A stretch of DNA of 64,000 nucleotides from Rikenellaceae bacterium. GTDB taxonomy: Bacteria > Bacteroidota > Bacteroidia > Bacteroidales > Rikenellaceae. The notes beneath the pieces are model-generated. The model was not told the origin of the DNA, ran no database searches, and saw nothing but the letters and a program-made list of their open reading frames with translations. Position 1 is the first letter of the stretch. Every line of letters starts with the position of its first letter. Both the position numbers and the translations under genes were made by a program. Of the stretch, positions 1 through 9,099 are shown in pieces. The stretch is from positions 1 to 64,000 of the forward strand of contig SUZG01000009.1 of the NCBI GenBank assembly GCA_015060015.1, in the 5' to 3' direction.

Positions 1-93
1 TCCTGGGTTGAGAACAAGTTGAACAACAGACCCAGAAAGAGGCTTGGTTATCTCACACCAAATGAGAAATTTAATTCAATATTAACAAATTAG
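1..93 (+). mobile_element. IS30-family transposase, C-terminal fragment (cut by window edge)
   Basis: Frame 1 is open from the first base and encodes about 30 residues ending in TAG at 91-93. It contains LNNRPRKRLGYLTPNEKF, the usual C-terminal end of IS30-family DDE transposases. The bases just after the stop (about 94-125, with TTGCATTTGCAAGTTGAATT) look like the terminal inverted repeat of such an element. Whether the element is intact to the left cannot be seen. Confidence 0.75.
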
Positions 94-124
94 AATTCGA
101 TTGCATTTGCAAGTTGAATTCGCC

Positions 125-179
125 TTGACAAACCTCCCCAACCCCTCCTTTGAAAAGGAGGGGCTTTGAAGGGTCACGG
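125..179. repeat. 55-bp repeat, copy 1
   Basis: This unit matches 468-522 with two mismatches. It contains an internal inverted repeat (CCCCTCCTTT...AAAGGAGGGG) that could form a hairpin, and it ends in GGGTCACGG, which is also found in the tRNA-Gly T-arm region. Confidence 0.8.
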
Positions 180-380
180 GTTCGCCCTATCCCAACATTC
201 AGCGGGACTTGAACGGCGAAGCCGTAGCGGGGATTCCTTTGAAAATCAAATATATTTTATCCCCGCAACCCGCTATATAAATAGCGCTTACCTCTCTGTT
301 GTGAAGAGAAAAAAGCCAAATGGCTATTTTTATAGGTTTTTTGAAGGGAAATTTATTTACAATTCAAAAAAACATAAAAA

Positions 381-404
381 AATAAGTGGCACAGGCCACT
401 TATT
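381..404 (-). terminator. Rho-independent-type hairpin
   Basis: A perfect 9-bp stem (AATAAGTGG / CCACTTATT) is followed on the minus strand by a T-rich run. It lies directly behind the tRNA 3'-end fragment at 419-439, the same order as the intact tRNA-Gly and its hairpin, so it looks like the terminator of a lost tRNA copy. Confidence 0.55.
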
Positions 405-418
405 CTCTCCTCACAACA

Positions 419-439
419 GAGCGGTAAGCGGGACTCGAA
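419..439 (-). repeat. Duplicated 3' end of tRNA-Gly
   Basis: Twenty-one bases are identical to 582-602, the 3' end of the intact tRNA-Gly. The match stops inside the T-arm; the rest of the tRNA is absent. Such fragments arise from tRNA gene deletion or from integrase att sites. Confidence 0.7.
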
Positions 440-467
440 ACTCGTGCTTAGCACGAGTTTGTTTGTA

Positions 468-522
468 TTGACAAACCTCCCCAACCCCTCCTTTGAGAAG
501 GAGGGGCTTGGAAGGGTCACGG
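468..522. repeat. 55-bp repeat, copy 2
   Basis: Second copy of the unit at 125-179 with two mismatches. It carries the same GGAGGGG hairpin. Confidence 0.8.
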
Positions 523-539
523 CTCCGGCCCGCACAATT

Positions 540-582
540 CACAAAGAGCAAGGGAGCCAGATGGACCCCCTTGCTCTTTGTG
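540..582 (-). terminator. Hairpin behind tRNA-Gly
   Basis: A 15-bp perfect inverted repeat (540-554 with 568-582) directly abuts the tRNA 3' end. No long T-run follows, so it may act as a processing or stabilising hairpin rather than a classical terminator. Confidence 0.5.
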
Positions 583-655
583 AGCGGTAAGCGGGACTCG
601 AACCCGTGACCCTTGGCTTGGGAAGCCAATGCTCTACCAACTGAGCTACTACCGC
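583..655 (-). tRNA. tRNA-Gly (anticodon CCC)
   Basis: The minus strand folds into a cloverleaf. The acceptor stem is GCGGTAG paired with TTACCGC, the D-arm has AGCTCAGTTGGTAGAGC, the anticodon loop is TTCCCAA, and the T-loop is TTCGAGT. Anticodon CCC reads GGG. CCA is not encoded. The first T-stem pair (A-C) is mismatched. Confidence 0.92.
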
Positions 656-943
656 GAAATGATGTGCAAATTTAAGAAAAACATTCCTATTTCGCAAGTC
701 CAAAAAGTCACAAGCGTCAGCCAAAAAGCAGATTCAAACAACCTTCATCACGACAAAATCAGACCTCCGTTGTAACCTTTTTCGTTGTTTCGCGTCTAAT
801 AATAGAAAAATCATATTTCGATGTTACAAAATCGCAAGTTGTGCGTATTATATACAAAAAAGATAAATACATCCAAAGTAATACAAATCACATTTAATTG
901 ATAATCAAATATTTACCCCCCCCGAAAATTAACCCCAAAATAG

Positions 944-975
944 TTGCAAAATAGATAAATTTCTCACTACATTTG
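944..975 (+). promoter_or_regulatory. Promoter of the thioredoxin-fold lipoprotein gene
   Basis: TTG at 944-946, a 21-bp spacer and TACATTTG at 968-975 fit the Bacteroidota sigma-70 form. The start codon follows 22 bases later. An 8-C run lies at 916-923, just upstream. Nothing else is recognisable in the gene-free stretch 656-943. Confidence 0.6.
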
Positions 976-997
976 TAAAAAATTAACTCAAAAAACG

Positions 998-2611
998 ATG
1001 AAAAAACTTCTACCACTTCTTTTGGTGGCACTCTATCTTGCGTCGTGTGGCAAAACGCACACCATCGAGTATCCCACAATGGAGAGCTACGACTCTTTCC
1101 GTGTTCACAAAATCGAACTGACAGACAGTGCAACAATCATCCACGCCGGAGCTTATACATTCGAGGAATATTGGTTTAGGTTGCAGGGCGACAAAGGTGA
1201 GTATTACCTCGCAGGTCGCACTACGGGCAATCGTTACCAACTACTCGACATAGAGGGCATTGAACTAAACAAGAAATACACCATTGATGCTTCGGGCGTA
1301 CTGCTCTTCACGCTGCGTTTCGAGCCCGTAGCAAAGGAGGACAAGGCTGTCGATATGGTTTTGGATGGCAGCGAGTCACTCAACATCCGCGGCCTAAGTC
1401 TGCAACAACCCGAAATAACACGCCCGCGACGCATCAAAGGCGAGGTCGTAGGCGACAAGACAAAGGCTGTCATTCTGATTCGCGATGATTTGTTCCAGAC
1501 GGCTCAAAGCGTAGAATCTTTCGGAATGGTAGTTCCTCTTATCGACGGCAAATTCCAGATTGACATCCCAACTGAAGGTGATGATTTCTACACACTTATA
1601 GCTTGGGATCAGCATATCCGCGGCTCGATGAGTACCTGCGAATTTATCGTAGCCGAGAAGGAGGTAGATATTGTCTGCGACTTCGAGGAGATGAGCAACA
1701 GCGTGGTTTCGGGTGAGATAAATCACGCCATAAAGGCCCTTAAGCAGCGTGCACAAGCGGTGGCCGCCCCATACTACAAGCAATTGGAGGAACTCGAAGA
1801 GCAAGGGTTCTATTTCAGCGATGTAGCCAACGATATTCTCGCGCGTGCCGGGGCGGAATCGGACCGCGATAAAGCACTTGCTTTATATGCAGAGCTTCGC
1901 AACCTTCCCGACTCTGTAAAATATTGCAAAGAGTATTGGGCTGTGGCATCGCAGCAACTTAAAGCCGACACCGAAATGGCACGCACAATTTTGGAGGAGG
2001 CCGTAGCTGCACCCTCGCTTGTATATATCAACTTCGTATATCAACTATACTACTCTTTGCAATATGGCGACCAATATGGACTATACAACGAGATTATGCA
2101 GGCAGCCGAGCTTTATGCCGAGAAATTTGCGACTAATAACAAAGGCCGAGAGCTGGCCGAGAAAATTGAGTCGGCAAAAATCAAGGTCGGCTCGGAGTAT
2201 ATCGACTTTGAGGCACCCGATATGGAGGGACAGATGTTCCGCTTCTCGGAGATGACCGAAGGCAGCCGCATCGTCATACTCGACATGTGGGCATCGTGGT
2301 GCGGACCATGCCGCAGAGCCGCAATGAAGAACATCCCCATTTACGAGAAGTACAAGGATAAGGGAATGTGCGTTGTAAGCATCGCCCGCGAAAGTAAAAA
2401 CATCAATGCTCTTAAAAAGGCTGTCGAGCAGGATGGCTACACTTGGCCCATATTGGTGGAGCTCGATGACCGCCTGAATCTGTGGAGCAAATACAATATC
2501 GGCAACGCCGCCGGCGGAATATTTATCATCGACCCCGCGACCAAGAAGATTCTCGCCATAGGCCCCTCAACCGAGGAGATTGAGGCCTTGGTGAAAGAGT
2601 ATTGCGAGTAA
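998..2611 (+). CDS. Thioredoxin-fold (TlpA/ResA-like) lipoprotein with DUF4369-like N-terminus
   Basis: The 537-residue protein is a likely thiol-disulfide oxidoreductase in the cell envelope. It begins with a lipoprotein signal peptide; the lipobox LASC puts the lipidated Cys at residue 17. Residues about 20-270 form the Bacteroidota-specific region usually called DUF4369. The thioredoxin-like domain occupies about 405-537, with active-site WCGPC at 434-438 in the context MWASWCGPCRRAAM. The middle part is helical and of unknown role. Proteins of this type are common in Bacteroidales in many near-copies, and their substrates are mostly unknown. The gene stands alone between its own promoter and a strong terminator. 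Confidence 0.85.
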   Translation: MKKLLPLLLVALYLASCGKTHTIEYPTMESYDSFRVHKIELTDSATIIHAGAYTFEEYWFRLQGDKGEYYLAGRTTGNRYQLLDIEGIELNKKYTIDASGVLLFTLRFEPVAKEDKAVDMVLDGSESLNIRGLSLQQPEITRPRRIKGEVVGDKTKAVILIRDDLFQTAQSVESFGMVVPLIDGKFQIDIPTEGDDFYTLIAWDQHIRGSMSTCEFIVAEKEVDIVCDFEEMSNSVVSGEINHAIKALKQRAQAVAAPYYKQLEELEEQGFYFSDVANDILARAGAESDRDKALALYAELRNLPDSVKYCKEYWAVASQQLKADTEMARTILEEAVAAPSLVYINFVYQLYYSLQYGDQYGLYNEIMQAAELYAEKFATNNKGRELAEKIESAKIKVGSEYIDFEAPDMEGQMFRFSEMTEGSRIVILDMWASWCGPCRRAAMKNIPIYEKYKDKGMCVVSIARESKNINALKKAVEQDGYTWPILVELDDRLNLWSKYNIGNAAGGIFIIDPATKKILAIGPSTEEIEALVKEYCE

Positions 2612-2634
2612 ATACTCTACAAATGACTTACAGT

Positions 2635-2665
2635 AAAGGGTGTCGGCCGAAAACCGACACCCTTT
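2635..2665. terminator. Terminator of the thioredoxin-fold lipoprotein gene
   Basis: A perfect 12-bp stem (AAAGGGTGTCGG / CCGACACCCTTT) with a 7-base loop starts 24 bases after the stop codon. A-rich and T-rich flanks let it work in either direction. Confidence 0.85.
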
Positions 2666-2675
2666 ATCATATAAT

Positions 2676-2758
2676 GTCATTCTGAGCAAAACTTGTTTTG
2701 TGTGAGAATCTCTTTTGACGATAGACTCTCACGGTCGCTAAAGCTCCCTCAGAGTGAC
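2676..2758. repeat. MITE-like element, short copy
   Basis: The ends GTCATTCTGAG and CTCAGAGTGAC are an 11-bp terminal inverted repeat with one mismatch around 83 bp of non-coding DNA. A larger element with the same ends lies at 58048-58275. Just downstream (about 2786-2810) is a partial match to the dispersed repeat seen at 24351 and 50555. Confidence 0.6.
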
Positions 2759-2864
2759 GGCAGGTGGGGGTAAGGAATTTAGAGAGCAAGGCAGATGCCG
2801 AAAGAGCCTTGTTAGACGGATTTATTTAGGGTCATATTAAATCCTTTCTTAATATTTTTCGTCT

Positions 2865-2872
2865 TATATTTG
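2865..2872 (+). promoter_or_regulatory. -7 box of the sigma factor gene
   Basis: TATATTTG fits TAnnTTTG. Only a weak TTTC lies at the expected -33 position. The start codon is 44 bases downstream. Confidence 0.45.
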
Positions 2873-2916
2873 AAACGCGTTTTATAAACATAAAGCATAA
2901 TATTAATTCAAACTGT

Positions 2917-3435
2917 ATGAACCTTAAAAAAACTGTTAAAGAGGGGTCGTTCGAACAAGCCGAAGCGATAATAACGGCAGAGCTGCCATCGCTCTATCGG
3001 TATGCCTGTTACCGTTTAGGCGAAAGGGAGGCGGCCCAAGATATGATTCAAGAGCTATACCTCAAACTCCATAGGCAAAATTTGAGCGAGGTGAGAAATA
3101 TGCGATATTATCTCTATCGAGCTCTGTCGAATAGTTGTACGCAGTTATTACGCGAGCGTAAAAGAGTAGAATTCGTAGATGTGACATCTCTACAAAAGCT
3201 GCAAGCCGAGGAACTTGAGCCCTCGAATTTCGAGCAGGAGCAAGCCCTGATAGCAAAACTTCTGGCAACCATTCCTGACGAGCAGAGCGAAGTTATTCGA
3301 CTGCATCTGCACGGAGGTTATACCTTTGCAGAGGTAGCCGAGATGATGGATATACCTTTGCCAACGGTCAAATCTCGCTATCGTTACGGCATTGAGCATC
3401 TGCGTAAAGAGCTTCTAAAACAAGAACTTATTTAA
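2917..3435 (+). CDS. ECF-type RNA polymerase sigma factor
   Basis: The 172-residue protein has the two-domain layout of extracytoplasmic-function sigma factors. Region 2 (about residues 20-85) includes ACYRLGEREAAQDMIQELYL, for -10 binding and core contact. Region 4 (about 118-168) has the helix-turn-helix YTFAEVAEMMDIPLPTVKSR. It would direct RNA polymerase to a small regulon, probably held inactive by the membrane protein encoded 19 bases downstream. No SusC/FecR gene follows, so this is not the usual FecI-FecR nutrient-uptake pair of Bacteroidales. The promoter at 2865 looks housekeeping-type. Confidence 0.88.
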   Translation: MNLKKTVKEGSFEQAEAIITAELPSLYRYACYRLGEREAAQDMIQELYLKLHRQNLSEVRNMRYYLYRALSNSCTQLLRERKRVEFVDVTSLQKLQAEELEPSNFEQEQALIAKLLATIPDEQSEVIRLHLHGGYTFAEVAEMMDIPLPTVKSRYRYGIEHLRKELLKQELI

Positions 3436-3454
3436 TCCAAAAAATGTAATCACA

Positions 3455-4261
3455 ATGAAAACAAAGCAACCAAATAACAATTTTCAGGAGTTAGACCGTC
3501 GTGTTGAGCAGATATTAACTCCACGATTCGCACCCTTGGCCGAAGAGATTAAGCTACGCAAACCCAAAAACTCGATTTGGCTAAACACAATCCGCTTGAC
3601 AGGTATAGCAGCAGCCATAATAATAGGCGTGTATTTAATCATTCCGACTAATAAAATCGAAGCCATGACACCTGAAGATATAGTTTTTTCTGCTATCGAA
3701 GATTTACAAAAATCCAACTCTTTCAGAGTGACTTTCACGGCCAAAGTAAAACCTGCCCCCGAGGATGACAACGATTACTATCGCATTACTCCCGATGGTA
3801 AACCAACAAAAGGCGTTCTGACAATTGCAATGGATGAAACTTCTGAGGTGATGCGTATAGAATGGGAGAGTGGCGTTACGCAGCTCTACGATGGCTCATT
3901 TTATCACGAATGGGAAGGCACAACAAAAACAGATCGGATGCAATGTCGCATCATAATAAATAAATTTTTATCTCTCTTAGATTTAGAACAAATCAAATCG
4001 GCAAAAGATAAAGAGTATATAAAGATTTACGATGTGCAGAATAGTGACAACATACTTATAACTGCCCAGAATCCGGATTTTGCCATTAACCGTGTACGCT
4101 TGGAAGGTACATTCTCAAAGCGAAGTGGAAAACTTACCGAAGGAAAATGGTTCGAACTAAAAGACAATGAGTGGGTGGAAACCGTCACTCTGCATAATAT
4201 AGAATATGGATTTCCAATTACAATAGAGGAGGTTTGTGCAACACCAAAAACCAAAAGATAG
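3455..4261 (+). CDS. Membrane protein, probable anti-sigma partner with LolA/RseB-like periplasmic domain
   Basis: The 268-residue protein has a short cytoplasmic part (about 1-45), one membrane segment (about 47-64) and a periplasmic domain of about 200 residues. The cytoplasmic part plus single membrane span and the position 19 bases behind an ECF sigma gene are typical of anti-sigma factors. The periplasmic part has alternating beta-strand patterns (for example GVLTIAMDETSEVMRIEW and TQLYDGSFYHEWEGTTK) that recall the LolA/RseB half-barrel. This is a fold impression, not a proven match. There is no FecR signature and no zinc-binding HxxxCxxC motif. The anti-sigma role is inferred from context. 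Confidence 0.6.
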   Translation: MKTKQPNNNFQELDRRVEQILTPRFAPLAEEIKLRKPKNSIWLNTIRLTGIAAAIIIGVYLIIPTNKIEAMTPEDIVFSAIEDLQKSNSFRVTFTAKVKPAPEDDNDYYRITPDGKPTKGVLTIAMDETSEVMRIEWESGVTQLYDGSFYHEWEGTTKTDRMQCRIIINKFLSLLDLEQIKSAKDKEYIKIYDVQNSDNILITAQNPDFAINRVRLEGTFSKRSGKLTEGKWFELKDNEWVETVTLHNIEYGFPITIEEVCATPKTKR

Positions 4262-4278
4262 TATCCGTATAAAACATT

Positions 4279-4307
4279 TTGGGGTGCTCCGCAAAAGAGC
4301 ACCCCAA
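4279..4307. terminator. Bidirectional terminator between convergent genes
   Basis: An 11-bp stem (TTGGGGTGCTC / GAGCACCCCAA) lies between the anti-sigma gene and the convergent acyl-CoA ligase gene, with T- and A-rich flanks. Confidence 0.8.
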
Positions 4308-4328
4308 ACTATTTATTTAATGCAGAAC

Positions 4329-6233
4329 TTACTTCGCCAATTTCTTAATCGAAGCCAAGTTCTTTGCACTTGTAGGGTGCTTACCCTCACCTGTGTAAAG
4401 GTCCTCGATGCGGTCGGCGAAATACTCCTCAACCTTGGCACGCACAACCTTCATTGTACTATTCACAAGGCCGTTCTGCTCGGTGAATGCCTCATCGACG
4501 ATAGCAATTGCACCCGGCAACCAGCGATCGGGAAACTCGTCGGCATACTGGCCGCCCTTGCGATACTTGTCAATCTCGCCCATCAAAGCCGTAGCAGCAG
4601 CCTTCAACTGAGCCTCGTCGTCGGCATCGGTAACCATCTTGCGGATAGCATCGCGGTTAGGTACAACGATAGCCGATGTGAATGGGCTCTGGTTGTTGTG
4701 AATGATAATCTGGTCAATCAGCGGCGACTTATCAACGATAGCCTCCTCCATACCCTCGGGGCTGTACTTCTCGCCATCGGCAGCAATCAGCAAACTCTTG
4801 AAGCGGCCCAAGACATAAAGGAAACCATCCTCGGCCATATAGCCCATATCGCCCGTATAGAGCCAGCCGTCCTTGACCGTCTCGGCCGTAGCAGAGGGGT
4901 TCTTCCAATAGCCGGCCATAACATTCTCACCCTTGATAACGATTTCGCCCTTCACACCACAAGGCATCTCGTTGCCCTCATCGTCCAGAATCTTGATATC
5001 CAGCGGCTCGATAAGCTTACCCGATGAGCCGAAACGGTGATTACCCGCACCGATAGAGTTTGTAGAGATGATAGGAGTGGCCTCCGACAAACCGTAGCCC
5101 TGATACATAGGCATACCAACGGCGTAGAAGAAACGCTGCAACTCCGCATCGAGCAGAGCACCGCCACCAACGAAGAACTGCAACTCGCCACCGAAGCCCT
5201 CGCGTACCTTCTTGAAGAGAATCTTGTCGAACAACGCAACCAGCGGTTTCAGCACGAAACGCCAGTCCTTACCCTTTGAGAAGCCGTCCTGATTATACTC
5301 ATACGACACCTTCAACGCGAAGTTAAACAGCTTCTCGACCTTCGGGCCCTGCTTACGGATAGAGGTCTCGATAGACTTGCGGAAGTTCTTCGCCAAGGCC
5401 GGCACCGAGAGCAGGAAGTGAGGCTTCACCTCCTTGATATTCAAAGGGATATTCTTCAATGTCTCCATAGGAGTACGACCTACCTGTGTAGTTGCCACAG
5501 AAGCACCGCACGCAATCATAATATAGAAGCCGCAGACGTGTGCAAAGCAGTGGTCAAGAGGCAGGATGATAAGCGTGCGATAGGTCGGCGGAATAGAGAT
5601 GCGGGTCAGGGCCTGCTCCACATTGGCCGTATAGTTGCGGTGTGTCAGAATAACACCCTTCGGGTCGGCCGTAGTTCCTGATGTATAGGTAATTGTGGCG
5701 TAATCGTCATTCTGAATTGCCTGACCAATCTTCAGGAACTCTGCCTCATTCTCTTTGAGATACTCCTCACCCTTCTGCATCACATCACGAAGCAAAATCT
5801 CGCCCTCCTGCAACGCCTCAACACCGTCAAAGATAATGACTGTCTTAATCAAAGGCAGCTGCTCGCGAATCTTGCGAATCTTCGGCAACTGATACTGCGA
5901 CACAAAGATAGTCTCAACATCGGCATGACGCAGGCGGAACAGCAAATCGTTGGCCTCCTCCAGTTTGATAGACAAAGGCACGCTGATAGCACCTGCATAC
6001 AACAAACCGAGCTCCGAGAGAATCCAGTTGTTGCAACCCTCGGCCAGAATAGAGATTGTCTGCTTGGGCTTCACACCCATAGCCACCAGACCGGCACCAA
6101 TCTTCATTGCGAGAGCTTTGCTCTCCTTATATGAGGTCGGGCAGAACTTTCCGTCGTGCTTCTCCAACAGAAAATCCTTGTCGCCAAACTTCTCTACCGA
6201 CGACTCAAAAAGGTCAATAATAGTCTTTTTCAT
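4329..6233 (-). CDS. Long-chain fatty acid-CoA ligase (AMP-forming)
   Basis: The enzyme activates fatty acids to acyl-CoA via acyl-AMP. The 634-residue protein has the AMP-binding signature TYTSGTTADPKGVILTH at about residues 182-198, the motif YGLSEATPII, and the late TGDMGYMAEDGFLYVLGR hinge region. The C-terminal extension is that of the bacterial long-chain acyl-CoA synthetases. An upstream in-frame GTG at 6260 overlaps the lepA stop codon; I prefer the ATG at 6233, which starts MKKTIIDLFESS. lepA lies directly upstream on the same strand, so the two are probably co-transcribed from the promoter at 8091. Confidence 0.88.
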   Translation of the reverse strand: MKKTIIDLFESSVEKFGDKDFLLEKHDGKFCPTSYKESKALAMKIGAGLVAMGVKPKQTISILAEGCNNWILSELGLLYAGAISVPLSIKLEEANDLLFRLRHADVETIFVSQYQLPKIRKIREQLPLIKTVIIFDGVEALQEGEILLRDVMQKGEEYLKENEAEFLKIGQAIQNDDYATITYTSGTTADPKGVILTHRNYTANVEQALTRISIPPTYRTLIILPLDHCFAHVCGFYIMIACGASVATTQVGRTPMETLKNIPLNIKEVKPHFLLSVPALAKNFRKSIETSIRKQGPKVEKLFNFALKVSYEYNQDGFSKGKDWRFVLKPLVALFDKILFKKVREGFGGELQFFVGGGALLDAELQRFFYAVGMPMYQGYGLSEATPIISTNSIGAGNHRFGSSGKLIEPLDIKILDDEGNEMPCGVKGEIVIKGENVMAGYWKNPSATAETVKDGWLYTGDMGYMAEDGFLYVLGRFKSLLIAADGEKYSPEGMEEAIVDKSPLIDQIIIHNNQSPFTSAIVVPNRDAIRKMVTDADDEAQLKAAATALMGEIDKYRKGGQYADEFPDRWLPGAIAIVDEAFTEQNGLVNSTMKVVRAKVEEYFADRIEDLYTGEGKHPTSAKNLASIKKLAK

Positions 6234-6259
6234 ATTTTTGTTTGAGTTTTTGATTTTCA

Positions 6260-8050
6260 CTAATCCATCTTCAACACCGCAAGGAAAGCCGACTGCGGAA
6301 CCTGCACCTGACCTACCTGACGCATACGTTTCTTACCCGCCTTCTGCTTCTCCAGCAACTTACGCTTACGCGTGATATCACCACCATAGCACTTCGCCGT
6401 CACATCCTTACGCACAGCCTTCACGGTCTCGCGGGCGATAATCTTCGCACCGATAGCCGCCTGAATGGCGATATCGAACTGCTGACGCGGAATAAGCTCC
6501 TTCAACTTCTCGCACATCTTGCGGCCAAAGTCGTAGGCGTGGTCGGCATAGATAAGCGATGACAAAGCATCGACAGGCTCGCCATTGAGCAGGATATCGA
6601 GCTTCGCCAACTTCGAAGGCTGATAGCCCGTACGATGATAGTCAAACGAGGCGTAACCCTTCGAGATACTCTTCAACTTATCGTAAAAATCGAATACAAT
6701 CTCCGACAACGGCATCTCGAAATTGACCTCCACACGGTCCTGCGTGATGAAATTCTGATTCTTCATCACACCACGCTTGTCGATACACAACTTTATCACA
6801 GCACCCAGGAAATCGGCCTTGGTGATAATCTGTGCGTTGATATATGGCTCCTCAATAGAGGCCACCTTCGTAATCTCGGGCAGACCCGACGGGTTATGCA
6901 CCTCCAACACCTCGTCCGAAGTGGTTGTAATGCGGTACGACACGTTAGGTACGGTCGTGATGACATCCATATCAAACTCACGATAAAGGCGTTCCTGGAT
7001 AATCTCCATGTGCAGCAGACCCAGGAAACCGCAACGGAAGCCAAAGCCCAAAGCGAGTGATGACTCCGGCTCAAAGGTAAGCGACGCATCGTTCAGCTGC
7101 AACTTCTCCAGCGAGGCACGCAAATCTTCATATTGGTCGGCCTCAACGGGATAGACACCGGCGAAGACCATCGGCTTCACATCCTCAAAGCCTGCGATAG
7201 CCTCCTGACAAGGCTTCGACATCGAGGTAATGGTATCTCCCACCTTCACATCGGTTGAGGTCTTGATACCCGAGCAGATATAGCCCACATCGCCCGCCTT
7301 AATCTCCTGACGCGGACACATCTTGAGTTTCAGCACACCCACCTCGTCGGCATCGTAGTCGCTGCCCGTATTGAAGAACTTGACGTGGTCGCCCTTGCGA
7401 ATCGTACCGTTAAAGACGCGGAAATATGCGATAATACCCCTGAAAGGATTGAACACCGAGTCGAAGATAAGTGCCTGCAACGGAGCATCCTCATCGCCCT
7501 TCGGTGCCGGAATACGAGCCACGATAGCCTCCAATACATCCTCTACACCCTGGCCCGTCTTACCCGATGCGAGCAGGATATCCTCCTCCTTGCAGCCGAT
7601 AAGGTCGATAATCTGGTCCTTGACCTCATCAATCATTGCCGACTCGACATCAATCTTGTTGAGTACCGGCACAATCTCCAAATCGTTGCCGATAGCCAGA
7701 TAGAGGTTTGAAATGGTCTGTGCCTGAATACCTTGTGTGGCATCGACAACCAGCAATGCACCCTCACACGAGGCAATAGCACGCGACACCTCATACGAGA
7801 AATCGACGTGTCCCGGGGTGTCAATCAGGTTAAGCACATAGGTCTGGCCATCTTTGGCCTTATACTCCATCTGAATAGCGTGGCTCTTGATTGTGATACC
7901 CTTCTCTCTCTCCAACTCCATATCGTCCAGCACCTGCGACTGCATCTCACGCTGATTCAGCGTATTGGTAAACTCCAGCAATCGGTCGGCAAGAGTAGAT
8001 TTGCCGTGGTCGATATGTGCTATAATACAAAAATTGCGGATATTTTTCAT
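6260..8050 (-). CDS. lepA: Elongation factor 4 (ribosomal back-translocase LepA)
   Basis: The 596-residue translational GTPase matches LepA in length and order. The P-loop AHIDHGKST is at 11-19, DTPGH at 77-81 and NKID at 131-134. These are followed by domains II, III and V and the LepA-specific C-terminal domain rich in basic residues ([19 protein letters not shown]). It acts on stalled or mis-translocated ribosomes. It has its own promoter (8091-8098) and is followed without a gap by the acyl-CoA ligase. Confidence 0.97.
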   Translation of the reverse strand: MKNIRNFCIIAHIDHGKSTLADRLLEFTNTLNQREMQSQVLDDMELEREKGITIKSHAIQMEYKAKDGQTYVLNLIDTPGHVDFSYEVSRAIASCEGALLVVDATQGIQAQTISNLYLAIGNDLEIVPVLNKIDVESAMIDEVKDQIIDLIGCKEEDILLASGKTGQGVEDVLEAIVARIPAPKGDEDAPLQALIFDSVFNPFRGIIAYFRVFNGTIRKGDHVKFFNTGSDYDADEVGVLKLKMCPRQEIKAGDVGYICSGIKTSTDVKVGDTITSMSKPCQEAIAGFEDVKPMVFAGVYPVEADQYEDLRASLEKLQLNDASLTFEPESSLALGFGFRCGFLGLLHMEIIQERLYREFDMDVITTVPNVSYRITTTSDEVLEVHNPSGLPEITKVASIEEPYINAQIITKADFLGAVIKLCIDKRGVMKNQNFITQDRVEVNFEMPLSEIVFDFYDKLKSISKGYASFDYHRTGYQPSKLAKLDILLNGEPVDALSSLIYADHAYDFGRKMCEKLKELIPRQQFDIAIQAAIGAKIIARETVKAVRKDVTAKCYGGDITRKRKLLEKQKAGKKRMRQVGQVQVPQSAFLAVLKMD

Positions 8051-8090
8051 TCCGTATATAATTTTACATTTTCGTCAATATATAATCATG

Positions 8091-8098
8091 CAAAGGTA
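8091..8098 (-). promoter_or_regulatory. -7 box of lepA
   Basis: The minus strand reads TACCTTTG, 40 bases before the start codon. I see no clear -33 element. Confidence 0.5.
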
Positions 8099-8181
8099 AT
8101 AAATTATTCCCTAATCTCAATTATGTACCTTTATTTATTTGAAAAGATATGCCTAAAAATGGAATTTATGCAACGCAGAGG

Positions 8182-9078
8182 CTATTTTGTTCCCATATAG
8201 AGGAACACCATACCCACAAGAATAAGCACCAGATCCCACGCTTTGGCTCGCAGATTACCCTCCTTGAAGAGCAAAGCACCGCAGGCAAACGACACCACGA
8301 CCGATGAACGACGCACCATCGACACAACCGATATCATCGCCTCCTCGTTGGAGAGAGCCACAAGATATGCCAAATCGGCAGCCGAGAGCAGAATAGATAT
8401 CATCGGGATAGCCCAAGTCCAGCGGAAGGCAATACCCCTGCCCTGCACCAAACGCAGGACAACAACCGCCACCGACATCATCAGAAACTGATACAAATTA
8501 TACCAGCTCTGAACAAATACAGGTTCCAGTTCACGCATAATATAGCGGTCATAAAGGCCACTCACAGCACCCATTACCGCCGCGGCTGCGATGGAGTATA
8601 TCCAGGCATTGTGTTTGAAATCGATGCCCTCCCTGCGTCCTGCACGCGAGAGCAGAAACACCGACACGATAGCCAGCGTTACGCCCACCCACTGCAAACC
8701 ATTCAGCCTCTCACCGAAAATAAGCAACGCACCCAGCAGCACCAGCACAGGGCGTGTGGCGTTAATCGGGCCAACGATAGTGATTGGTAGGTGCTTTATT
8801 CCGATATATCCGAAAATCCACGACGAAAGCACAATAGCCGACTTGATTATGACCAGAATGTGGTCATGCCACGAGCCGTGGGCAACCTCAAAAAGCGTTC
8901 CGTCAAACCATCCCGCACCGCACTCCGCAGAGATGATAAACGGCGAGAAAAGAAGTGTCGAAAAGAGTGTGTTCAGCAGCAACACAACAGGCACTGCATT
9001 ATCGCGTAAAGAGTACTTCTTTGCCACGTCATAAAGACCCAACAAAGCAGCCGACACAAACGCTAATACAAGCCACAT
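8182..9078 (-). CDS. EamA (DMT) family transporter
   Basis: The 298-residue, strongly hydrophobic protein has about ten membrane segments in two repeated halves of roughly 150 residues, as in drug/metabolite transporters of the EamA type. The first half has GPINATRPVLVLLGALLIFG and the second half ends YLVALSNEEAMISVVSMVRR, both common EamA patterns. The substrate cannot be predicted. It starts 21 bases after the UbiA-like gene and is probably in one operon with it. Confidence 0.85.
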   Translation of the reverse strand: MWLVLAFVSAALLGLYDVAKKYSLRDNAVPVVLLLNTLFSTLLFSPFIISAECGAGWFDGTLFEVAHGSWHDHILVIIKSAIVLSSWIFGYIGIKHLPITIVGPINATRPVLVLLGALLIFGERLNGLQWVGVTLAIVSVFLLSRAGRREGIDFKHNAWIYSIAAAAVMGAVSGLYDRYIMRELEPVFVQSWYNLYQFLMMSVAVVVLRLVQGRGIAFRWTWAIPMISILLSAADLAYLVALSNEEAMISVVSMVRRSSVVVSFACGALLFKEGNLRAKAWDLVLILVGMVFLYMGTK

Positions 9079-9099
9079 AATCAGACGATTATAAAACGA

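Larger units (their letters stand above)
94..582. other. Gene-free patchwork of repeats and tRNA-Gly fragments
   Basis: No convincing coding sequence lies here. The stretch holds the end of the IS30 element, two copies of a 55-bp repeat, a hairpin terminator at 381-404, a 21-bp copy of the tRNA-Gly 3' end at 419-439 and a terminator for the intact tRNA-Gly at 540-582. A T-arm-like stretch of tRNA-Gly also appears at 169-184 in the opposite orientation. Short open frames in both strands are low-complexity by-products of these repeats. Confidence 0.6.

Noticed and set aside
166..724. Short ORFs on both strands between the IS30 fragment and tRNA-Gly
   Set aside because: They translate repeats, hairpins and the tRNA itself and have no protein-like composition or promoter.
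4254..5027. Plus-strand 263-residue ORF over the acyl-CoA ligase
   Set aside because: It lies opposite a strongly conserved enzyme, begins inside the anti-sigma gene and crosses a terminator.
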